From contig NZ_CP095413.1 in assembly GCF_023016285.1 (NCBI RefSeq), forward strand, positions 2,914,001-2,978,000: a stretch of 64,000 bases of DNA, in the 5' to 3' direction. The first letter of the stretch is position 1. The number at the start of each line of letters is the position of its first letter. Below, in pieces: positions 57,956-64,000 of this stretch. The DNA comes from Muricauda sp. SCSIO 64092. Lineage in GTDB: Bacteria; Bacteroidota; Bacteroidia; Flavobacteriales; Flavobacteriaceae. The translations under genes and the position numbers were made by a program. The notes beneath the pieces were generated by a model. It saw only the letters and a program-made list of their open reading frames with translations. It searched no databases and was not told the origin of the DNA.

Positions 57956-60133
57956 ATGAGAACGGTATTCCTTATTTGCACAATGCTTTTGATGGCTTGT
58001 AAGGGAAATGAACCCCAAACCGAGGTGGATCAATGGAAAGCCCAGGCAGAAAACATCACCATTATTCGGGATGATTTTGGGGTGCCCCATATTTATGGAA
58101 AAACGGATGCTGATGCGGTTTTTGGATTATTGTACGCCCAATGTGAGGACGATTTTAACAGAGTGGAGCAAAATTATATTTGGGCCACAGGGCGGTTGGC
58201 AGAGGTTGAAGGTGAGGATGCCCTATACAGTGATTTGCGTGCAAAACTTTTTATGACGGAACAGGAAGCCAAGGCCAATTATGATAAAAGTCCGGAATGG
58301 CTTAAAAAACTATGTAATGCCTTTGCGGACGGCATAAACTATTACCTACACACCCATCCCGAAGTAAAGCCTAGATTATTGACCCGTTTTGAGCCCTGGA
58401 TGCCCATGTATTTTAGTGAGGGAAGTATTGGTGGGGATATTGAACGGATTTCTACAAGAAAGATCGAACGATTTTATGAATCCGGTATGGAACTTCCGGA
58501 AATGGAGTTGTTGGAACTAAAAAAAGAAAAAGGAATGGTAGAACCGCAGGGGTCCAACGGCATTGCCATTTCAGGGGATTTAACACAGTCCGGCAACGCC
58601 ATGTTATTGATCAATCCACATACCTCCTTTTATTTTCGAGGGGAGGTCCATATGGTCAGTGAGGAAGGATTAAATGCTTATGGCGCAGTGACTTGGGGAC
58701 AATTTTTCGTTTATCAGGGATTTAACGCAAAAACGGGATGGATGCATACTTCCACCTATACGGATGTTATGGACGAGTTTAAGGAAACCATGGTAAAGAA
58801 CGATGGTAAACTCTTTTATCAATATGGAGAAGAATTGCGTCCTGTGGATTCTGCAATGGTAACCCTAAAATATAAGGATGGGAATAATGGGCTTAAGGAA
58901 AAAGCCTTTCCTAGGTACCGCACCCACCATGGACCAATAACCCATGCCGTGGATGGCCAGTGGACGGCCTCTGCCATGATGTGGGAACCGGTTAAAGCAT
59001 TGGAACAGTCCTATATAAGAACCAAACAAGAGGGTTATGAAGGGTTTCGAAAAATGATGGATATCCGCACCAATTCCTCCAACAACACCGTGTATGCAGA
59101 TGCTGGAGGCAATATAGCGTACTTTCATGGTAACTTTATTCCGAAACGCGATACCAATTTTGATTATACGGTACCGGTAGAGGGACATGATCCCAAAACG
59201 GATTGGCAGGGATTGCATACCGTAGATGAAAACATATTAATAAAGAATCCACCCAATGGATGGATTCAGAATTGCAATTCCACACCTTATACGGCTGCAT
59301 TGGAGTACAGTCCCAAACGCGGCGATTATCCCAAATACATGTCGCGGGACCAAGAGAACTTCAGGGGACTACATGCCATTGAATTGTTGAAAGATGGAAG
59401 TGGCTATACCTTGAATAGTTTAATACAGCTGGCCCACGATCCTTATTTGCCCGCCTTTAAAGCATTGATTCCTGGACTGGTCAATGCCTACCATTCCAAT
59501 GATGACAAAGACCCTAAAATGAAAGAAGCTATTGAAATTCTTCATAATTGGGATTATAAAACGTCCAAGGAATCGATCGCCATGACCTTGGCCCACTTTT
59601 ACGGTACGAACTATTATCGAACAGGGGCGTATCCCAAGGGCATGAGCCCAATGGAACGGGTTATTTTTTGGGGAAGTGAAAAAGGAGAGCAGTTAAAAGT
59701 CTTTGAAGGGGTGCTGGCGCAATTAAATGAAGATTTTGGCACTTGGAGAATTCCTTGGGGAGAGGTCAACCGTTACCAGCGCCTAAATGGTGATATCCGT
59801 CAAGCCTTTGACGATGCCAAACCCAGTATCCCCATTGGTTTTGCGAGTGGGCGATGGGGTGCATTGGCCGCTTATGGTGCCCGATACACCGCGGAAGGAG
59901 CAAAGAAATTGTACGGCACCCGTGGAAATAGCTTTGTAGCTGTGGTAGAATTTGGGGATACCGTAAAAGCGAAAACCATTTTGGCGGGTGGTCAAAGTGG
60001 TGATCCGAATTCTCCCCATTTCGATGACCAGATTCAAATGTATGCGGATGTGCAATGGAAAGATGTGGCCTATTATAGGGGAGATGTGCTCAAGCGGGCC
60101 AAGGAGACCTATACACCGGGTAAAAGGGAATAG
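57956..60133 (+). CDS. Penicillin acylase family (S45) lipoprotein
   Basis: A 725-residue N-terminal nucleophile hydrolase. The signal peptide ends in the lipobox LMAC (Cys15), anchoring the protein to a membrane. The precursor has an alpha chain to about residue 199 and a beta chain beginning at the nucleophile Ser200 in GSNGIAISGDLTQSGNAM, where self-cleavage occurs in the family; downstream NPHTSFYF is the next conserved segment. Members hydrolyse penicillins, acyl-homoserine lactones or cyclic lipopeptides; the choice cannot be made here. The stop is 5 bp before a heptamer tandem repeat. Confidence 0.93.
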   Translation: MRTVFLICTMLLMACKGNEPQTEVDQWKAQAENITIIRDDFGVPHIYGKTDADAVFGLLYAQCEDDFNRVEQNYIWATGRLAEVEGEDALYSDLRAKLFMTEQEAKANYDKSPEWLKKLCNAFADGINYYLHTHPEVKPRLLTRFEPWMPMYFSEGSIGGDIERISTRKIERFYESGMELPEMELLELKKEKGMVEPQGSNGIAISGDLTQSGNAMLLINPHTSFYFRGEVHMVSEEGLNAYGAVTWGQFFVYQGFNAKTGWMHTSTYTDVMDEFKETMVKNDGKLFYQYGEELRPVDSAMVTLKYKDGNNGLKEKAFPRYRTHHGPITHAVDGQWTASAMMWEPVKALEQSYIRTKQEGYEGFRKMMDIRTNSSNNTVYADAGGNIAYFHGNFIPKRDTNFDYTVPVEGHDPKTDWQGLHTVDENILIKNPPNGWIQNCNSTPYTAALEYSPKRGDYPKYMSRDQENFRGLHAIELLKDGSGYTLNSLIQLAHDPYLPAFKALIPGLVNAYHSNDDKDPKMKEAIEILHNWDYKTSKESIAMTLAHFYGTNYYRTGAYPKGMSPMERVIFWGSEKGEQLKVFEGVLAQLNEDFGTWRIPWGEVNRYQRLNGDIRQAFDDAKPSIPIGFASGRWGALAAYGARYTAEGAKKLYGTRGNSFVAVVEFGDTVKAKTILAGGQSGDPNSPHFDDQIQMYADVQWKDVAYYRGDVLKRAKETYTPGKRE

Positions 60134-60137
60134 TTTT

Positions 60138-60235
60138 GTTAGAAGTTAGAAGTTGGAAGTTGGAAGTTGGAAGTTGGAAGTTGGAAGTTGGAAGTTGGAA
60201 GTTGGAAGTTGGAAGTTGGAAGTTGGAAGTTGGGA
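60138..60235. repeat. Heptamer tandem repeat (GTTGGAA)n
   Basis: Eleven perfect tandem GTTGGAA units (60152-60228), preceded by two GTTAGAA units and followed by one GTTGGGA unit, 98 bp in all. It lies 4 bp after the acylase stop and before the 3' end of the convergent gene at 60275. Tracts of this type are prone to slippage. Confidence 0.95.
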
Positions 60236-60274
60236 ATTGGAAAACCTTTGGAACCTACGAGACATGATTTTAAT

Positions 60275-60931
60275 CTACTCCTGTTCTTCTTCTTCCTCAA
60301 GATTGGGTTCTTTGACCACTATTAAGCTGGCTTTTGAACCTGTTGATAGGTTCCAGCGATTATTGTGCAATACTTTTCCAGCTTCGTCAGTAACCACAAC
60401 CTGTGCGGTATTGGGACCGGATGAGCCTTGGTTCAAGGCTTCAAAGTCCAGCCGGTTAAATCCTTCGATCAAGTCAATATTAATGCCTTTAAAAGCGCCG
60501 GAAAGGAGTAGATTGTATTCGACCACTTCACCGTTGACATAAATCTTTACCCGATCTCCATCCACATATTCATGGTCCCGTGCTACGATTCCAACAAACT
60601 TTGCGTTGGTCTTAAAGTCCCCCAAATACTGGTCACCATAGAATTTGTTGGAACCCTTTTTTTCGCGTTCCCCAACTTTGGGATCAATTTTCAGGTCATG
60701 CCCTGCCTGTAGTAACTGCCTATCCGGCAGCATTTTAACAGGATTTTCCTTGGAAATGAGATCATTATCCAAAACCGATGGAAACTTGAGTACTGTTCCC
60801 CTATTGCTGGGTAGGGCATCCAAATTGTTCTGCCGACCAATTTCCAAAGGCTTGGTCGTAGGCAAATCACCTTGGCCCGTCATGGAAAACGGAAGCATTG
60901 CTATGAACAGTAGGAAAGTAAGTCTTTTCAT
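60275..60931 (-). CDS. Secreted hypothetical protein, 218 aa
   Basis: A signal peptide (MKRLTFLLFIAMLPFSMTGQ) is followed by a beta-rich body. The segment VDGDRVKIYVNGEVVEYNLLL to LDFEALNQGSSGPNTAQVVV resembles a beta-sandwich found in flavobacterial secreted proteins, and a Glu-rich tail closes it (LEEEEEQE). I do not recognise a named family. The ATG at 60931 is preferred to the GTG one codon upstream. The 3' end is 40 bp from the heptamer repeat. Confidence 0.8.
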   Translation of the reverse strand: MKRLTFLLFIAMLPFSMTGQGDLPTTKPLEIGRQNNLDALPSNRGTVLKFPSVLDNDLISKENPVKMLPDRQLLQAGHDLKIDPKVGEREKKGSNKFYGDQYLGDFKTNAKFVGIVARDHEYVDGDRVKIYVNGEVVEYNLLLSGAFKGINIDLIEGFNRLDFEALNQGSSGPNTAQVVVTDEAGKVLHNNRWNLSTGSKASLIVVKEPNLEEEEEQE

Positions 60932-61338
60932 CACAATTTTTGTCGCATAAGCTAATTAAAGTTAACAAATACCTTACCAAGGACTTGATAAAGTGCTGTT
61001 AAAAGTGATGTTATTTCGATATAAGGGCCTTTTTTAATCCAAAATGAGGAGATAGTGGGGAATTTTGAGAATGATAAAGTGCTGTATGATCAAAGAAATA
61101 CCAAAAGTGTGGAATACCAAAATAGTGGCCTTTGCCCATAAATTATATGGCAAATCCATTACTTGAATGGGCAAATCGTCCCGTTTCGTAAAAGCCATTT
61201 ACAAACCAATGTGATAAAGGGAAATGCACCAACCAATCGATTTTTTTCTTTTTAGTTGTAAATTGTTGATGCGCTTAAACATCATGGTACACTTTTGTAC
61301 ATAGGGGGCTGGATGCCAATGTAGAACAATACACTGCG
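60932..61338. other. 400-bp divergent intergenic region with repeats
   Basis: No gene is supported. It contains a 14-base direct repeat TGATAAAGTGCTGT (60986-60999 and 61072-61085), a 9-bp inverted repeat TTTGCCCAT / ATGGGCAAA (61131-61139 and 61167-61175), and GTACA-CTTT-TGTAC at 61287-61300, 38 bases before the aminotransferase start. These may be regulatory sites or remains of a repeat element. Confidence 0.45.
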
Positions 61339-62601
61339 ATGGAAAAAAGACAATTTTTAAAACGGTTGGGGCAAGCCACACTTGCCACACCTTTCCTGAC
61401 CATGCCCATGGAAGGGAATTCACAGTCCGCAAACCTGCCCTATCCTTCAAATGACGATGAGGCATTCTGGGAACGCATACGCATGGATTATGCCCTAAAA
61501 CCGGATTATATCAATTTGGAGAATGGGTATTACAATTTTGTTCCTACGCCCATTCTCAACAAATACATGGAACATATCCATATGGTCAATTATGAGGCTT
61601 CCCACTATATGAGAACGGTACAATGGGACAATAAAAATAAGGTTGCCGCACGTTTGGCCAAATTGGTGAATTGCTCGGAAAAAGAGCTCATTGTAACCCG
61701 GAATACCACAGAATCCCTGGATATGGTCATTGGCGGGTTTCCATGGAAAAAGGGTGATGAAGCCGTCTTTGCCAAACAGGACTATGGGGCCATGCGCATA
61801 CATTTCCATCAACAGGAAAAACGTTATGGGATAATCTGCAAAGAAGTTTCCCTGCCCAACCATCCTGCATCGGACGAAGAAATTGTGGCCTTATATGAGT
61901 CCAAGATCACCCCCAAAACAAAACTTTTGATGGTATGCCATATGGTCAATATCACGGGACAGATTTTACCTATCCGTAAAATTTGCGACATGGCACATTC
62001 GCACGGAGTGGAGGTCATGGTGGATGGTGCCCATTGTGTGGGCCACATTAAGGTTGATATTCCGGCATTGAACTGTGATTACTATGGTTCCAGTCTGCAC
62101 AAGTGGTTAAGTACGCCTCTGGGGGCCGGGCTATTATATGTTGCGGAAAAACACATTCCCAAAATTTGGCCGCTTTTTGCAGAACATGAAAAAGATGAGA
62201 CGAAAATTAGAAGGTTAAACCATACGGGGACCCATCCGGTCCATACGGATTTGACCATCAATGATGCCATGGATTATTTGGGGATCATTGGACTGGAGCG
62301 CAAAGAAAATCGCTTGCGTTTTATACAGCGCTATTGGAGCGACCAACTTCGTGAGGTGGAAAACATAATGGTCAACACCCCTGTTGAAGAAGCACGGAGC
62401 TGTGGGATTGCCAATGTGGGAATACGCCATATAAAACCACATGAATTGGCGAAAATCCTATTGGATGAATTTAAAATCTGGACCGTGGCCATTGATTATA
62501 CCAATGTGAAGGGATGTCGAATAACGCCCAATATCTATACTACTACAGAGGAATTGGACCATTTTGTAGCTGCCATGAAAACCTTGGCAAAAAGAATTTA
62601 A
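61339..62601 (+). CDS. Class V aminotransferase-fold enzyme with Tat-like leader
   Basis: A 420-residue PLP-dependent enzyme resembling isopenicillin N epimerase-like proteins. The leader MEKRQFLKRLGQATLATPF has a KR-x-FLK pattern, close to a twin-arginine signal but with Lys in the first place. The PLP-binding Lys255 lies in SSLHKWLSTPLGAG, with the cofactor Asp in VMVDGAHCVGH. Substrate unknown; the family includes cysteine desulfurases and epimerases. Its end overlaps the metallophosphoesterase gene by 4 bp. Confidence 0.9.
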   Translation: MEKRQFLKRLGQATLATPFLTMPMEGNSQSANLPYPSNDDEAFWERIRMDYALKPDYINLENGYYNFVPTPILNKYMEHIHMVNYEASHYMRTVQWDNKNKVAARLAKLVNCSEKELIVTRNTTESLDMVIGGFPWKKGDEAVFAKQDYGAMRIHFHQQEKRYGIICKEVSLPNHPASDEEIVALYESKITPKTKLLMVCHMVNITGQILPIRKICDMAHSHGVEVMVDGAHCVGHIKVDIPALNCDYYGSSLHKWLSTPLGAGLLYVAEKHIPKIWPLFAEHEKDETKIRRLNHTGTHPVHTDLTINDAMDYLGIIGLERKENRLRFIQRYWSDQLREVENIMVNTPVEEARSCGIANVGIRHIKPHELAKILLDEFKIWTVAIDYTNVKGCRITPNIYTTTEELDHFVAAMKTLAKRI

Positions 62602-63491
62602 CCCATATAATCCACTAGTTTTTCCGGACCCTCCAACAGCACTCGAACAATTTGGAGCGTACCGTCGGGTTTGGTATCAATATGCCATTTGATCAATGAG
62701 ATTTTCCCATTTTCCAGTTCTATTCCCGTTATGCTTCTTGGATGTACGCAACTTCCATCATTAAAGAAAGGTATCTGTCCGGGTTCGGGAAACCGGGGTC
62801 TATGGGTATGACCGGCAATGGTGATACGAAGGTTGTTCTGTAAAATCCACTTTTTGATCCGTTTCTCAATACGTATCAACTCCTTGTAATTCTTGGCAGG
62901 ACTGGTGGGATCCGCAATACCCAACACCTGTAAAGGTTTCCATAGGATACGGACCAAAAAACGTCCTATGCGCCAAAAGTTATAATTCCACCAATCTGCT
63001 TGATGGCCGTGGCAACAGAAAAGCTCTTGACCGGTTTCCTCGTGTTTTAGAACAATTCCCTCATGGTAGGTAATATTTTCAAAAAGCTCAATATCCCTGC
63101 CATCAATAGGTTCAAAATAACTGGATAGGTGTTTCTCCACATAGTTGGGGTCTTGGTATACCATATCATGGTTCCCCCAAACCATGTGCAATCGGTTTTC
63201 CAAGTGGAATTGCTTTAAGAGCTGAAATACGTTTTTATGGGCCTCAAAAATGGCCTCGAAGTTTAGGTTTTCCCAAAGCTCATCCCCATCCCCAAGTTCA
63301 CAATATTCAAAACCCTCCCGATAATAATGGTTCAAGGCATGGAAATAAATGTTTCGATTATTGGCAAAATCATCGGCAAAACTATTGTCCCCCCTGTGGC
63401 AATCACTAAAGAAAATAAACTTGGAATCGTTATTAAATGGGATGGTTTTTGCCTTAGCGTAGCATCTGTCCAATCTGTTGCGGGAAGACAT
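62598..63491 (-). CDS. Metallophosphoesterase family protein
   Basis: A 297-residue calcineurin-like phosphoesterase. The metal motifs read in order: FFSDCHRGD (DxH), LGDGDELWEN (GD), VWGNHD (GNHD), CCHGHQADWW and AGHTHRPRF (GHxH). The pattern is like UDP-2,3-diacylglucosamine hydrolase-type enzymes and several nucleotidases. No signal peptide; probably cytoplasmic or membrane-associated. Substrate unknown. Confidence 0.92.
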   Translation of the reverse strand: MSSRNRLDRCYAKAKTIPFNNDSKFIFFSDCHRGDNSFADDFANNRNIYFHALNHYYREGFEYCELGDGDELWENLNFEAIFEAHKNVFQLLKQFHLENRLHMVWGNHDMVYQDPNYVEKHLSSYFEPIDGRDIELFENITYHEGIVLKHEETGQELFCCHGHQADWWNYNFWRIGRFLVRILWKPLQVLGIADPTSPAKNYKELIRIEKRIKKWILQNNLRITIAGHTHRPRFPEPGQIPFFNDGSCVHPRSITGIELENGKISLIKWHIDTKPDGTLQIVRVLLEGPEKLVDYMG

Positions 63492-63605
63492 GGTTTATTT
63501 TTCATTAAATATCCAAAAAATGTCCAATAAACCATAAACAACTCGTTAACAATGTGGAAGAAACACTTTTTGTAACTTTGAAGACTAAATATCGACTAAG
63601 TCAAT

Positions 63606-64000
63606 ATGAACGGACAGTATACAGGAGAGGTACCGTTGATTCAACTTGTTAGTTTCAATAAGTTGTTGGAACACTATGATGAACAGCTCAAGAGCAAGGA
63701 TGAATTCCTTGCGGCAAGGGCAAAATATGTATTGGATGCTGTAGCGCCGTATCCTGAATTACGGGAGGGCTTTGATGATTTGTCCCTCATAGGGAAACAT
63801 AACGATGTCATTAAAACCATCCTGGCAGATACTTTTTCCCCGGTTTTGACCCATAACGAGATAAAAGCCGCGTCCATCCCTTTTGCCAATTTGGTTTTTA
63901 ACTCCTCCGAGCGGTTCAAAAAGATACTAAAGGAAGCCGGGGATGATTTTGAACTTGAAATACGAAACCTTCCCGACAACCTGCACTATATCATGCAGTG
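63606..64000 (+). CDS. Probable GAF domain-containing protein, N-terminal part (cut by right edge)
   Basis: An open frame of 131 codons runs off the window from ATG at 63606 (MNGQYTGEVPLIQLVSFNKL). The visible part is a helical N-terminal region (LLEHYDEQLKSKDEFLAAR, LREGFDDLSLIGKHNDVIK). I recall a large flavobacterial family with this N-terminus annotated as GAF domain-containing protein; that memory, not a visible GAF motif, is the basis. Real coding is supported by the continuous frame and its composition. Confidence 0.65.
   Translation, partial: MNGQYTGEVPLIQLVSFNKLLEHYDEQLKSKDEFLAARAKYVLDAVAPYPELREGFDDLSLIGKHNDVIKTILADTFSPVLTHNEIKAASIPFANLVFNSSERFKKILKEAGDDFELEIRNLPDNLHYIMQ

Noticed and set aside
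60138..60235. Possible CRISPR array
   Set aside because: The units are 7 bp with no spacers between them; this is a plain tandem repeat.
60153..60542. 129-codon ORF on the plus strand beginning with repeated EVGSWKL-like peptides
   Set aside because: It is the translation of the heptamer DNA repeat followed by the antisense of the secreted protein gene at 60275; there is no independent support.
1..64000. tRNA or rRNA genes
   Set aside because: I read the intergenic spaces for cloverleaf elements and rRNA-like sequence and saw none; a covariance-model search would be decisive.

Overview
The window is chromosomal DNA from a member of the Bacteroidota, almost certainly a marine Flavobacteriaceae. 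The signs are type IX secretion (T9SS) sorting domains of both type A and type B, a TonB-dependent receptor with a carboxypeptidase-like N-terminal domain, flavobacterial families (DUF3098, DUF4271, DUF4296, LuxE-like acyltransferase), ATP-type PEP carboxykinase, and TAnnTTTG-type -7 promoter boxes. About 63 protein genes are supported. I see no rRNA, tRNA, CRISPR array, transposase or phage gene. GC content looks moderate (low to mid 40s by eye), and genes are tightly packed with many short convergent overlaps.

Layout. 1-3.1 kb: GH13 alpha-glucosidase (cut by the left edge) and an SSS sodium symporter. 3.2-5.8 kb: tag and sbtA, divergent from a LysR regulator. 5.7-6.9 kb: three small unknown genes. 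7.0-13.0 kb: a TetR - ABC - HlyD - TolC - YitT export operon whose ABC ATPase has lost most catalytic motifs. 13.1-15.3 kb: small unknown proteins, a thioredoxin-fold protein and a TonB-like protein. 15.3-20 kb: truB, uppP, DUF3098, ftsX and a type B T9SS adhesin-like protein with an interrupted signal peptide, divergent from leuS. 23-30.6 kb: ald (ending inside a foldback repeat), YugP-type protease, LpxR-like protein, Lrp regulator, saccharopine dehydrogenase-like protein, DUF423 and pckA. 30.6-37.3 kb: hemD-DUF4271-GT39, facing GT2-dihydroorotase-DUF4296, then an epimerase-like reductase. 37.4-40.6 kb: tyrS, LuxE-like protein and two miniature T9SS proteins. 40.8-48.5 kb: a three-repeat beta-helix lipoprotein and its TonB receptor, divergent from a PhoB/PhoR-like two-component system. 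48.4-52.5 kb: glycosyltransferase, trmB, LysE, an alkyltransferase-like protein and a Fic protein with twin palindromes upstream. 52.8-56.1 kb: Fe-S cluster (mrp, nfu, ferredoxin reductase, ferredoxin) split by a four-helix-bundle (S23/IVP) cassette. 56.1-64 kb: MsbA-like ABC exporter, penicillin-acylase-like lipoprotein, a heptamer tandem repeat, a secreted unknown, a class V aminotransferase-like enzyme, a metallophosphoesterase and the start of a probable GAF protein.

How the parts work together. Most of the window is core metabolism, translation and envelope maintenance in gene orders I remember as common in flavobacteria. The accessory signals most worth a second look are: the foldback element that supplies the ald stop codon; the degenerate ABC ATPase inside an otherwise complete export operon; the Fic gene with two near-identical operator-like palindromes; the inverted-repeat-flanked S23 cassette inside the ferredoxin cluster; the triple beta-helix/TonB-receptor pair beside a PhoBR-like system; the two T9SS proteins that are little more than a sorting domain; and the T9SS adhesin whose signal peptide is cut off by an in-frame amber codon.
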